Source: Acidobacteriota bacterium | GTDB lineage: Bacteria > Acidobacteriota > Terriglobia > Terriglobales > Acidobacteriaceae | DNA length: 45,390 bases | Assembly: GCA_021791875.1 (NCBI GenBank) | Contig: JAJYVU010000024.1 | Span: 1-45,390 of the forward strand | Reading direction: 5' to 3' | Shown here: positions 35,142-43,619 of the stretch, piece after piece | Position numbering within the stretch: the first letter of the stretch is position 1 | Layout of the letters: each line of letters starts with the position of its first letter | Made by a program: the position numbers and the translations under genes | Notes under the pieces: generated by a model | What the model was told of the DNA's origin: nothing | Databases searched by the model: none | Seen by the model: only the letters and a program-made list of their open reading frames with translations

Positions 35142-35678
35142 TTACACCGTCAGCGTCTCTTCGCCCTTCTGCCAGTTGCACGGGCAAAGCTCATCGGTCT
35201 GCAGCGCATCCAGCACCCGCAGCACTTCCTGCGGATTCCTCCCCACGCTCAGGTCCGTCACATACACAAAACGGATAATGCCCTCCGGATCCACGATGAA
35301 CGTCGCGCGCTGCGCCACGCCCGCATTCACGTCCAGAATCCCCAGTTGCTCGCACAGATCGCGCTTCACATCGGCCAGCATCGGGAACGGCAGATCCTTC
35401 AGATCCTCGTGGTTGTTGCGCCACGCAAGGTGCACAAACTCCGAGTCGATGCTCCCGCCCAGCACCTGCGCGTCACGATCCGCAAACTCCTGGTTCAGCT
35501 TGCCGAACGCCGCAATCTCCGTCGGACACACAAACGTGAAATCCTTCGGCCAGAAGAAGTAAACCTTCCACTTGCCGGGATACGACTCGTCCGTGATCGT
35601 CTCAAATGCCTTGTTCTTGTCCGTGCTGACGGTCGCCGTCACGCTAAAGGAAGGAAATTTTTCGCCAACTGTAAGCAT
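35142..35678 (-). CDS. ahpC: Peroxiredoxin AhpC
   Basis: A 178-residue 2-Cys peroxiredoxin of the mycobacterial AhpC type that reduces hydroperoxides. Peroxidatic Cys51 lies in DFTFVCPTEIAAFG, resolving cysteines Cys165 and Cys167 in DELCPCNW, and the usual FPMLADVKRDLCEQLG precedes. ATG 35678 (MLTVGEKFPSF) gives the family start; AGGAG lies about 10 bases upstream. It sits between perR and ahpD, all in the same orientation, so control by PerR is likely. Confidence 0.95.
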   Translation of the reverse strand: MLTVGEKFPSFSVTATVSTDKNKAFETITDESYPGKWKVYFFWPKDFTFVCPTEIAAFGKLNQEFADRDAQVLGGSIDSEFVHLAWRNNHEDLKDLPFPMLADVKRDLCEQLGILDVNAGVAQRATFIVDPEGIIRFVYVTDLSVGRNPQEVLRVLDALQTDELCPCNWQKGEETLTV

Positions 35679-35762
35679 GTAGAGTGCTCTCCTCTTCAAA
35701 TTCAGGTGAACTTGCTTGTGTTGCATCAGGATGTTCAGGTTGTCAGGAAAGTTCGCGCCGGC

Positions 35763-36188
35763 TTATCCTCGCTTGCGGCAGTCCGCGCAAACCCCCAGTA
35801 CGTCCACGGCATATCTCTCCGCCGCAAACCCTCCGGGCAACTCACCCGGCGGCATGCGGAGCTCAATCTGCCCGGCGTCTATGTCGGTAATCGACTTGCA
35901 CACCCGGCAGACCAGATGATGATGTGGCTGCGGATTGGTCTCCACGCGCATGGAGCCATGGTGCAGGCTCACCTCGTGAAACAGATCGCTGTCCATGAAA
36001 AGGTGAATCGTCTTGTACACCGTCGCGAGCGATATCGAAGGAATCTCCCCCTTCACCCGCGCATACACTTCCTCCGGGCTGGGATGCCCGGGCAGTGACG
36101 CCAGCGTCTCCCAGATCACGAACCTCTGGTGCGTGACCGTCAGACCCGCCTTTTCACAAATCAAGCGAAATTTCTCCGCTGCTTCCAT
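35763..36188 (-). CDS. perR: Fur-family transcriptional regulator, PerR-like
   Basis: A 141-residue Fur-family repressor with N-terminal winged helix (LTVTHQRFVIWETLASLPGHPSPEEVYARV), a recognition-helix region ISLATVYKTIHLF, a metal-sensing cluster HHGSMRVETNPQPHHH, and two structural zinc CxxC pairs (CRVC and CADC). Linkage to ahpC and ahpD points to a peroxide sensor (PerR) rather than Fur. The start is ATG 36188. A palindromic AT-rich sequence lies 21-30 bases upstream. PerR represses peroxide-defence genes until its metal site is oxidised. Confidence 0.9.
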   Translation of the reverse strand: MEAAEKFRLICEKAGLTVTHQRFVIWETLASLPGHPSPEEVYARVKGEIPSISLATVYKTIHLFMDSDLFHEVSLHHGSMRVETNPQPHHHLVCRVCKSITDIDAGQIELRMPPGELPGGFAAERYAVDVLGVCADCRKRG

Positions 36189-36204
36189 CAGGATAATTTC
36201 TATC

Positions 36205-36222
36205 AGTAAATAATTATTATTG
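36205..36222. promoter_or_regulatory. Candidate PerR/Fur box upstream of perR
   Basis: An exact 10-base palindrome AATAATTATT (36209-36218) within a longer AT-rich stretch, 21-30 bases before the perR start. It resembles the Fur/PerR operator core (TTATAAT-N-ATTATAA). The position suits repression of its own promoter. Strength is unproven. Confidence 0.55.
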
Positions 36223-36306
36223 CCAACCGGCACTGAACCCCTCAGTGAGAAATTCCTGCCTGGCTTTCTAAAAGATGCTCGCCGCTCTCAGAAGGATGCA
36301 GCTTCT

Positions 36307-36960
36307 CTACCGCCGCATCGCCATCATTGGCCGCAGTGCTTCTTCCGGCTCCGGACGCACCCTGAAGTCCGCATGCGCCTCCGCAAACAGCACCGTCCCG
36401 TCCTGCCCCACCACATACGTCGCCGGAAGCGGCAACCGCCAGCTCTCCTCGCCGTTCACAAACGGAATATTCACCAGGATGCTCCGGTAATAGCTCCGCT
36501 GGTATTCCGGCACCGTGTACGCCAGCCCAAACTTCTCCGCCAGCGCGCACCCCTGATCCGTCAGCAGCGCATACGGAACCTTGTGGTGCCCCGCCGTAAA
36601 GTCGCTCTGCCGCTGCGTCTGCGGCGAAATCCCCACCACCAGCCCGCCCCATTCCCTCACCACCGGGTACAGGTCGCGCCACGCCTCCAGCTCCGTTACG
36701 CAATACGGGCACCACCGCCCGCGGAAGAACGAAATCACCAGCGGCCCCAGCGCCAGCAGATCCTCCGACCGCACCATCTTGCCTGACGAGTCCGGCAGCT
36801 CAAACTCCGGTATCTTTGCCCCCACCGGCAAAATCCGCTCCTCGATTCCCGTCGCGAAAAGCTCTTCCACCGCGCGGTCAATCACCGCCAGCCGCTCCGG
36901 CTGCACCAGTGTCCGAGTGTTTTCGGTGATCTGGTCAAGCTGGTCCTGAAGATGCGCCAT
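36307..36960 (-). CDS. Peroxiredoxin-like protein (AhpC/TSA thioredoxin fold)
   Basis: A 217-residue thioredoxin-fold protein. An N-terminal helical arm (about 1-45) precedes IPEFELPDSSGKMV, the peroxiredoxin opening, and the active site FFRGRWCPYCVTELEAW with Cys84 and Cys87. A redox CxxC is used instead of the single-Cys TxxC of AhpC, giving it a possible thiol-disulfide or peroxidase role (AhpC/TSA-type family, often called peroxiredoxin-like). ATG 36960. It lies just upstream of perR in the same orientation, so it belongs to the oxidative-stress cluster by position. Confidence 0.87.
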   Translation of the reverse strand: MAHLQDQLDQITENTRTLVQPERLAVIDRAVEELFATGIEERILPVGAKIPEFELPDSSGKMVRSEDLLALGPLVISFFRGRWCPYCVTELEAWRDLYPVVREWGGLVVGISPQTQRQSDFTAGHHKVPYALLTDQGCALAEKFGLAYTVPEYQRSYYRSILVNIPFVNGEESWRLPLPATYVVGQDGTVLFAEAHADFRVRPEPEEALRPMMAMRR

Positions 36961-37033
36961 GCTCCTTATCTTCTCAGATCGAGTCCCCCTCCTGTGTGCC
37001 CGAAATCACAGCACAAGCATTCCCCTACGCCTT

Positions 37034-38437
37034 CTATGCAATCACCCACGTCGTCACGCTCTCCGGCGCTGCCACCGCCCTCCAGGTCCCCTGCTTCACC
37101 CGCATCTCCTTGAGCTCCCCGTGGCTCTCCGTCGCTGAAGTCCGCGTCCCAGTCACGCGCGTCCCCGTCACGCCTTTCAGCGTCACCGGGAAACTCCGCT
37201 CCTGCATACCCCGGTTGATCGCCACCACAATCGTCTTGCCGCTCGCATCATCATGAAACGCTGACAGATCCACATCCTTATCCGGCATCGCCGTCGCCTC
37301 GATCCGGTGCGCCCCCGGCCGAATGAACCGCGCATACTGCCCAATCGTGAACAGCCGCTTGGTCAGCTCATACGTTCCATTCTTGGGATCGATCCCCAGC
37401 AGCGATCCCCTCGACTTCTCCGCAATCGACGCGCCCCACCACCACAACCACGCGCTCACCTGGTCCTCCACCACGTGCGTATGCAGCAGCCGCGCCCAGT
37501 ACACCCCGTCCGTAATATTCGTGATGTTCTTCCCGTCCGCGCTCACTTCCGTCTCCCACACGCGCTTGCCCTGCTTCAGCGCCTGGTGGAAAACTCCTGT
37601 CCGCTTGCACAGCGGAACATACGGCGTGTAGTCGTCGGTATACGCATGCGCGGCCACAATATTTACCGCCTTCGCGCACGCCGGATCGTCCAGAATCGTA
37701 TTGATCGACAAGTCCGTCCACCGCGCGTCTTCATTCACAATGATCTCCGCCGTCACGCCCCTCCGCTCAAAGGTCGGAATCAGCGCCGTCCGCAGAAACA
37801 CCGCAAGTTGCTCCCCGCTCCAGATGCACGAAGGCCACGGCGCCAGAAAATCCGGCTCGTTCGCCGGCGAAATCGCATAAATCTCAATCCCGAAATGCTT
37901 CTTGTACCCCAGCACATACTCCGCCAGATAATCCGCGTACGCCTGGTACATGTCATTCCGCAGCTGTCCCCCGCGATTGACCATCCTTGTCGTCTTCATC
38001 CACGCCGGCGGCGACCACGCCGTCGAGAAAAACCTCCCGCAGCCGCGCTTCTTCGCCTCGCCCATCAGCCAGACCTGGTCCTCGTCGCCGCTCCAGTTCC
38101 ACTTGCCCTGCTCCGGCTCAATCGACTCGCCCGACTCGTTGAACGGTCCCTTCGGCATCCCGCCGTCCTGAATAATGTTCCGCAATATCGAGAAGCCCAT
38201 CCCCTTCGTCTCATCGAACATCAGCTCCAGCAGGTACTCGCGCTTTTCCGCCGGCATCATCCGCCAGAACGCAGCCTGGTGAAATGCCTCTGAGAATCCA
38301 AACCCGTCCATCTGCTGGTGCCGCACCGTCGCATCCACCGTCGCCCCCGGCTCCTGCGCCAGCAGCCTGGGAGCTCCCGCCGCCGCACCTGCCGCCACCG
38401 CCGCCCCGCGCACAAAATCCCGCCGATTCATCTTCAT
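37034..38437 (-). CDS. Tat-exported glycoside hydrolase family 30 enzyme
   Basis: A 467-residue exported glycosidase. It starts with a twin-arginine signal (MNRRDFVRGAAVAAGAAAG). The (beta/alpha)8 domain has acid/base Glu194 in AISPANEPDF and nucleophile Glu297 in VWETEVSADG. A C-terminal beta domain (about 395-467) is characteristic of GH30. Substrate could be glucuronoxylan, beta-1,6-glucan or glucosylceramide-like; not readable, although the acidobacterial soil setting favours a plant polysaccharide. ATG 38437 has an AGGAGG-like sequence about 8 bases upstream. It is divergent from ispG. Confidence 0.9.
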   Translation of the reverse strand: MKMNRRDFVRGAAVAAGAAAGAPRLLAQEPGATVDATVRHQQMDGFGFSEAFHQAAFWRMMPAEKREYLLELMFDETKGMGFSILRNIIQDGGMPKGPFNESGESIEPEQGKWNWSGDEDQVWLMGEAKKRGCGRFFSTAWSPPAWMKTTRMVNRGGQLRNDMYQAYADYLAEYVLGYKKHFGIEIYAISPANEPDFLAPWPSCIWSGEQLAVFLRTALIPTFERRGVTAEIIVNEDARWTDLSINTILDDPACAKAVNIVAAHAYTDDYTPYVPLCKRTGVFHQALKQGKRVWETEVSADGKNITNITDGVYWARLLHTHVVEDQVSAWLWWWGASIAEKSRGSLLGIDPKNGTYELTKRLFTIGQYARFIRPGAHRIEATAMPDKDVDLSAFHDDASGKTIVVAINRGMQERSFPVTLKGVTGTRVTGTRTSATESHGELKEMRVKQGTWRAVAAPESVTTWVIA

Positions 38438-38652
38438 CTCCACACCCTCCTCTGCCATGCCGGCTACGGTCCCGCGCCAGGAAAAACTTGCCTAGTAAAT
38501 CAATTTATCCGGAACACGCAGACCATTCTTAAACGATTTTTGCCATTCCTGTCCACTCCACCTCGAATCCCCTCCTGTTTTCATGCATCTCTCATCTCTA
38601 GAAGTGCCGTATCTCCCACCCCCTCGCGCTAAACTCATAGATGAGGACCCTC

Positions 38653-39906
38653 ATGCCGGATACACATCGCAGAAAGACCGTTTCGGTCAACATAGGCAAG
38701 GTTCGCGTCGGTTCTGACGCTCCCGTCGTCGTCCAGTCCATGACCAACACCGACACCGCCGACGCCCAGTCCACCATCCAGCAGGTCGCCGCGCTTGCCG
38801 CCGCCGGATCGGAGCTCGTCCGCGTCACCGTCAACAACGACGCCGCCGCTAAAGCCGTCCCTGCCATCGTTGAAGGCCTCCACAAACTCGGCATCGACGT
38901 CCCCATCATCGGCGACTTCCATTACAACGGCCACCAGCTCCTCAAGAAATATCCCGACTGCGCCCAGGCCCTCGCCAAGTACCGCATCAACCCCGGCAAC
39001 GTCTCCATCGGCCGCAAAGACGACGACAACTTCCGCACCATGGTCGAGTGCGCCGTCGAGAACGACAAGCCCGTCCGCATCGGCGTCAACTGGGGCTCGC
39101 TCGATCAGGCCCTCCTCACCCGCCTCATGGACGAAAACTCCCGCCTCGCCGAGCCGCTCCCCGCCCGCTCCGTCATGCTCGAAGCCATGTGCCGCAGCGC
39201 CCTCGACTCCGCCGCCGCCGCCGAAAAATACGGCCTCGGCCATGACAAGATCATCCTCAGCGCCAAGGTCTCGGGCGTCCTCGATCTCATCGACGTCTAC
39301 AAGATGCTCGCCGCCCGCTGCGACTACCCCCTCCACCTCGGCCTCACCGAAGCCGGAATGGGCATGAAAGGCATCGTCGCCTCCACCGCCGGCCTCGCGC
39401 CCCTGCTGCTCGACGGCATTGGAGACACCATCCGCGTCTCCCTCACTCCCAAGCCCAACGGTGACCGCGCCGAAGAAGTCCACACCGGCCAGCAGATTCT
39501 CCAGTCCCTCGGCATCCGCAGCTTCACCCCGCAGGTCACCGCCTGCCCCGGCTGCGGCCGCACCACCAGCACCTTCTTTCAGGAGCTCGCCCAGCAGATC
39601 CAGGACTACCTCCGCGAATCCATGCCCGTCTGGCGCCAGACCTACCCCGGCGTCGAAGAACTCAAGCTCGCCGTCATGGGCTGCGTCGTCAATGGCCCCG
39701 GCGAATCCAAGCACGCCAACATCGGCATCTCGCTCCCCGGCACCTTCGAGGAACCCAAGGCTCCCGTCTACGTCGATGGCCGCCTCCTCACTACACTCCG
39801 TGGAGACACCATCGTTGCCGACTTCCAGAAGATCCTCGACGACTACGTCCGCACCCGCTACGGCTCCTCCGCCAGCGCCCCAGAGCAGCTCGTCGAAGTC
39901 CACTAA
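38653..39906 (+). CDS. ispG: 4-hydroxy-3-methylbut-2-en-1-yl diphosphate synthase
   Basis: IspG (GcpE) makes HMBPP from MEcPP in the non-mevalonate isoprenoid pathway using a [4Fe-4S] cluster. The 417-residue bacterial-type protein has the TIM-barrel N-terminus ([36 protein letters not shown]) and the three cluster cysteines in ACPGCGRTT and [13 protein letters not shown] 38653 has GAGG 5 bases upstream; ATG 38641 would add four residues. Downstream lies the second three-hairpin repeat. A long antisense frame through the gene is a shadow. Confidence 0.96.
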   Translation: MPDTHRRKTVSVNIGKVRVGSDAPVVVQSMTNTDTADAQSTIQQVAALAAAGSELVRVTVNNDAAAKAVPAIVEGLHKLGIDVPIIGDFHYNGHQLLKKYPDCAQALAKYRINPGNVSIGRKDDDNFRTMVECAVENDKPVRIGVNWGSLDQALLTRLMDENSRLAEPLPARSVMLEAMCRSALDSAAAAEKYGLGHDKIILSAKVSGVLDLIDVYKMLAARCDYPLHLGLTEAGMGMKGIVASTAGLAPLLLDGIGDTIRVSLTPKPNGDRAEEVHTGQQILQSLGIRSFTPQVTACPGCGRTTSTFFQELAQQIQDYLRESMPVWRQTYPGVEELKLAVMGCVVNGPGESKHANIGISLPGTFEEPKAPVYVDGRLLTTLRGDTIVADFQKILDDYVRTRYGSSASAPEQLVEVH

Positions 39907-39977
39907 CCTTCAATCCCGAGAACCCTCCGGGTGCCGCATTCAACCCTGGTGTTGGGTTGAGTGGGATGGAACCCTCC

Positions 39978-40063
39978 GGCCACCCCATCCAAGCGGGTGG
40001 CCATACTTTCTCCTCGCACTGTTCGAGGAGAAAGTGTGGGACCATAGCGGCGCACCGCGCCGC
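39978..40063. repeat. Three-hairpin dispersed repeat, copy 2
   Basis: Three hairpins behind ispG. Hairpin 1 is GGCCACCC/GGGTGGCC (39978-39985, 39995-40002, 9-base loop). Hairpin 2 is ACTTTCTCCTCG/CGAGGAGAAAGT (40005-40016, 40024-40035, 7-base loop). Hairpin 3 is GCGGCGC/GCGCCGC (40047-40053, 40057-40063, loop ACC). The order, loop sizes of hairpins 2 and 3, and GTGTGGGACCA spacer match the copy at 8470-8569. A T-A pair in hairpin 2 of copy 1 is C-G here, a compensatory change. Confidence 0.8.
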
Positions 40064-40135
40064 CTTGCCTTTCCGGCAATGCACCGCTGTCCTGCACTCC
40101 AGAAATTTGACCGAATCCCCACGCATGCTGACCCG

Positions 40136-40384
40136 ATGAAGCTGCTCAAGAATCTGGATGGAAAGCTACTCGTCTCCAATGATGACCATGACATACGCTA
40201 TCTGGGCGACTTAGATCTGCGAGGGGCCGACTTCCTCCATGTCACTGCCGAAGGCTTGTACTGTGCCATAGCCGGGCGCTCCATTCCAGCCAGTTTTAGC
40301 TGGAGTGGAAATGGAAAATCCCTCCCCGCCGGTGGTAACCCCGAGTGCTGGCGCTTGAGCGCCGAAGCCGAGAGTCTACCCTGA
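40136..40384 (+). CDS. Possible small protein or truncated gene (82 residues)
   Basis: From ATG 40136 an 82-codon frame reads MKLLKNLDGKLLVSNDDHDI and then YLGDLDLRGADFLHVTAEG, plausible protein for about 45 residues. The rest (from SIPASFSW on) is less convincing and overlaps a low-complexity repeat (GAGCGAAGCCCAGGGAGACC near 40384) common in this kind of genome. It may be an N-terminal fragment cut by an insertion. I do not recognise a family. Confidence 0.3.
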   Translation: MKLLKNLDGKLLVSNDDHDIRYLGDLDLRGADFLHVTAEGLYCAIAGRSIPASFSWSGNGKSLPAGGNPECWRLSAEAESLP

Positions 40385-40653
40385 GCGAAGCCCAGGGAGA
40401 CCTGCGGTTTCACCCCATCCCCGCCACATCGCACCCCCCAGCAAATCGTCAATACAAGCCGACTTAGCGGTACCTATCTTCGTCTCGATGAGTGCATTGG
40501 CGGCGATAATGGGCCAGCTGCGGCGGTGTCAGCCATGGCCGCTCGGCTGAGCAACGTTTACCGCTGTGGCGGACAGCGAACCATTGCAGTGCAGCATCTT
40601 GCCTGCGCTATCTGTCATTGACAGCGTAGCTGCTCTGCTAGAAACTCACTCAT
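40385..40653. other. Intergenic debris upstream of the dynamin-like gene
   Basis: The left part is repeat-like. From about 40436 to 40621 one plus-strand frame remains open and contains TYLRLDECIGGDNG and ARLSNVYRCGGQRT, which looks like the tail of a coding sequence ending at TGA 40619-40621, but no start or family is recognised. It may be an old gene end left when the neighbouring island arrived. Confidence 0.4.
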
Positions 40654-43293
40654 ATGAATCAGGACACGGATTTTCAAGCGCGATCCGTAAGTGCAGGACT
40701 CACAAAGCTCCAAGAGTTATTAGAAAACCCGGTTGCCACGGGTGCTTTGGAACTTGGTAGAAATGCAACCGCGGCGCAAGAGTACGATGTTCTCAAGCGC
40801 CTCCACAAGAGCCTGCTTCAGTACCTGGAACGTAACGGATCCTTGTTCTACGTGGGGGTTTTGGGGCACTTCTCAGCCGGAAAGTCGAGCACCATCAACT
40901 CGATACTCGACACTTGGAATAGCAAGCACGAGCGCGTCACAGATCTGAACCCCACCGACACAACAATCACGTTGATTACCCAGGAAAAAAACGCGTCCTC
41001 ACTTGTTGGGGTCATAAGAGAGGGGCACGTCACAATCAGACTAGAACCGGTCGACAGCCCCCTACTTGACGAGATTGTCCTAGTCGATACTCCTGGAACT
41101 GGGGACCCGAAGTTTATCGAGGAGGTTGCGCGCGACTTCCTCCCAATTTGCGATCTCATACTCTTTGTGTTCTCCGCAACTAATCCGCTTGATAAAAGCG
41201 ATGTGCCCTTGCTCCTTGAGTTACACAAGCGCCTTCCGTTTGTGCCAATCCATTTCGTCGTGACAAGAGTAGACGAACTGCGGACGAGGCATGACACTCC
41301 GTTGACCGAGGAAAACCTCGATCCACGTACGGCCGAGAAATTTCTCAACACAGTCGTGGCACGAGTCAATGCGCTTCTGACCCCCGATGTTTACCTCGCA
41401 TCTAGCTTTTCACTTATCGACAATAGAAGCCAATTTCGTACAGGGCAGCTGAGAGATTCCTTGCTCGCACGCTGTAACTCATCGAACCCCCAAGCTCACG
41501 TGGCGATGCATCTGAATAAACTGCATTTCTATCGTTCGAGTGCGAAGTCCCTCAGAGTTTTCTTCTCCGGAATTGTCGACAAGAAACTATCCGAATTAAC
41601 GAAAATCGTCGAAGCGGCAAAGAAGAATATAGACAAATATCAACAGTTGGTACAGATATCGAATAGCAATCTCACCAGGACGTGGATGGAGCATGCCGCA
41701 ACCATTAACGCTGCGGCAGTTAAGACCACGGATACCGTCCGCCCAGCGAATGCCCTGCCGCAGCAGTACACGGAGTTCCGGCTTGTCGCCGGAAAACGAG
41801 CAGACCTAGTTAACGACATAAATAGAAGCGCCAAATATCACGCTGGGAGTATAGCGAGTAGTGCAAAGGCTGAGATACACCGAACCCTGCAACAGCACCT
41901 CTATACGGTTCAACAACAGATCGCCGAAACACCTCTACAAGAGCTGAGTGCCCAGGTTCATTCCTCCATACAACCTCCTCCGATCGTGCTTCCATCGTCG
42001 GCCGAAATGCAATCCTTGAAGCCTCTCCTGAGACAAGGCGATGAGTTGAGAGAAACGGAGGCGGATGCACTTCGCGAACACGCGGCGGATTTACGCCGCG
42101 CGCTCAACATTTTGCACGAACAATTGGGCCAGTGCGCCTTCCTCACTAGCCCGGAGCGCGCAATCAAAGGCGCGACCGATTCGTTGAGAGCCGACCTCGG
42201 CAATTTCTTTCAAAACGTGGAACTCTACCGGAGCGGGGTGTTCTCACACACAACAAAGGAATCGATCGCAACACTTGGAATTGGGCACAAGCTAGACACC
42301 TTGGAAACAGAGATCACGGAGGACGATCAGGAGGCATACGCGACCAGCGCAGCAAGCGATCTCTTTCCCGGAGCACAGGATCTCATTCAATCTGCCGAAA
42401 GCAATGGACGAGAGATTGCGCAGAACACCCAACAAGCAATTGAAGAGGCACGGGGTATCCGCATCGACCGGCCAGAGAGCAACGAGTCAGTCTTGGAGGG
42501 CGCAATCGCTTCAGCACGGGAGAATTTCCAGGCTGAACTCCGTGATGAGCTGCAGAGCGAGGTTGATCGGTTCTGCGGCGGGTTAAGCGTAACCGTCGCG
42601 AATTTTATAGTATCGGCAAGAACGAAGTGTGACGCGGGCCTGACACTCCTGCGAAGAGCACGGCAGAAGCGGTATGCGATCGCTTTCGCAATCACAGCCT
42701 TAGTTTATGCCTGTGGCAGCTTTGCTTACTATCACAACGGCTATCCAGCGCCAGCCTCCCTTTGGGGGGAAGTGTTGGTTAATTTAGGCTCCGGCTTGCT
42801 TCTCGAAGCAATTGTCCTTCTCGCGGTTAAAGCGAAGGAAAACGCTCCGAAGTTGCTTGCCCGAACCCGCGAGGAAATACACGTCAAGCTGAAAGATGAT
42901 GTGAGGACTTCAATAGAAACCCAACTAAGCACTTTAAGCCTCAACTCATTAAACGAGCAAGTAATCGCGGTTCGACTAACAAAGATTTATGTAAAAGCAC
43001 TCGACATGCCCTCGGATGCTTGGCAGGCGCGCGCCCGACAGACACTAAGCTCGCTTCGCAAAATCTCATCAGATTACTCCGATCTACGCGAAGCCTATCT
43101 TGGTCTGGTCGAACAGGTCCGTCAAGATTCCTCACAATATTTTGAAGATTCGGCCAGAAATCTTGCCGTTCTCAACGAAGTTGCCGCACGGATAAGGGCA
43201 GACGCGATCGAACCGTCTTTTGAACTTCTTGCTACAACGCGCGATGAACTCCTTTCCGTGAAGACGGAGATTGATTCAGTTGCGTTTGACTGA
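40654..43293 (+). CDS. Dynamin-like GTPase with C-terminal membrane anchor
   Basis: An 879-residue bacterial dynamin-like protein. The N-terminal GTPase has P-loop GHFSAGKSS (71-79), switch I Thr around TDTTITL (102-107), G3 DTPG (145-148) and G4 TRVD (204-207). Long helical stretches of stalk type follow to about 670. Two hydrophobic spans lie at about 675-694 and 709-730, flanked by a charged helical end. Dynamins remodel membranes using GTP; bacterial ones act in division, envelope stress or phage defence. GC is clearly below neighbours and codons such as TTA and AGA are frequent, so it looks acquired. ATG 40654 has no evident Shine-Dalgarno. It stands alone, without a second dynamin gene. 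Confidence 0.87.
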   Translation: MNQDTDFQARSVSAGLTKLQELLENPVATGALELGRNATAAQEYDVLKRLHKSLLQYLERNGSLFYVGVLGHFSAGKSSTINSILDTWNSKHERVTDLNPTDTTITLITQEKNASSLVGVIREGHVTIRLEPVDSPLLDEIVLVDTPGTGDPKFIEEVARDFLPICDLILFVFSATNPLDKSDVPLLLELHKRLPFVPIHFVVTRVDELRTRHDTPLTEENLDPRTAEKFLNTVVARVNALLTPDVYLASSFSLIDNRSQFRTGQLRDSLLARCNSSNPQAHVAMHLNKLHFYRSSAKSLRVFFSGIVDKKLSELTKIVEAAKKNIDKYQQLVQISNSNLTRTWMEHAATINAAAVKTTDTVRPANALPQQYTEFRLVAGKRADLVNDINRSAKYHAGSIASSAKAEIHRTLQQHLYTVQQQIAETPLQELSAQVHSSIQPPPIVLPSSAEMQSLKPLLRQGDELRETEADALREHAADLRRALNILHEQLGQCAFLTSPERAIKGATDSLRADLGNFFQNVELYRSGVFSHTTKESIATLGIGHKLDTLETEITEDDQEAYATSAASDLFPGAQDLIQSAESNGREIAQNTQQAIEEARGIRIDRPESNESVLEGAIASARENFQAELRDELQSEVDRFCGGLSVTVANFIVSARTKCDAGLTLLRRARQKRYAIAFAITALVYACGSFAYYHNGYPAPASLWGEVLVNLGSGLLLEAIVLLAVKAKENAPKLLARTREEIHVKLKDDVRTSIETQLSTLSLNSLNEQVIAVRLTKIYVKALDMPSDAWQARARQTLSSLRKISSDYSDLREAYLGLVEQVRQDSSQYFEDSARNLAVLNEVAARIRADAIEPSFELLATTRDELLSVKTEIDSVAFD

Positions 43294-43619
43294 GCTAACG
43301 ATTGGTTTTGCGTGGTCGACCGGGCGCCACCCGCGACGTAACGGCTAGGCAAGTTCGGACTTCAACTGTCGCCTTCAGCCCAAACCACTCACCCACAGCT
43401 ATTTGGGCTTGCCCAATCGGATAGGCACTCTGAAACGGGCATCTATTCAGGTTCTCTGCGCTCTTTGCGTCTTTGCGGTCGGTATTCGCTTTTGCGGCGA
43501 AGCCGCGCCCGCCCGTGCAGCCAGCACGCCATCCCCCAAAAAATAATTCTCCCCGCCTGTAACACTCCCCGCCTCCACCGCCTTTTATCCATGAAGGGCG
43601 AAGTACGCTGGAGGTCGTC
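43294..43619. other. Intergenic region before the SQR-like gene
   Basis: No gene recognised in about 326 bases. At 43453-43480 a CTCTGCGCTCTTTGCGTC stretch resembles a dispersed low-complexity motif also seen at 9651-9675. Open frames on the minus strand are Arg/Glu-rich artefacts of it. A good GGAGG for the next gene is at the right end (about 43610-43614). Confidence 0.5.

Noticed and set aside
34365-36098. 577-codon plus-strand open frame across ahpD, ahpC and perR
   Set aside because: Arg/His/Pro-rich shadow with no domain; three real genes with catalytic residues lie opposite.
38531-38540. AAACGATTTT in the GH30-ispG gap as a LacI-type operator
   Set aside because: Only an imperfect palindrome around CG; no regulator gene nearby, so support is too weak.
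38635-39903. 422-codon minus-strand frame antisense to ispG
   Set aside because: Gly/Asp/Val-rich shadow of ispG codon bias.
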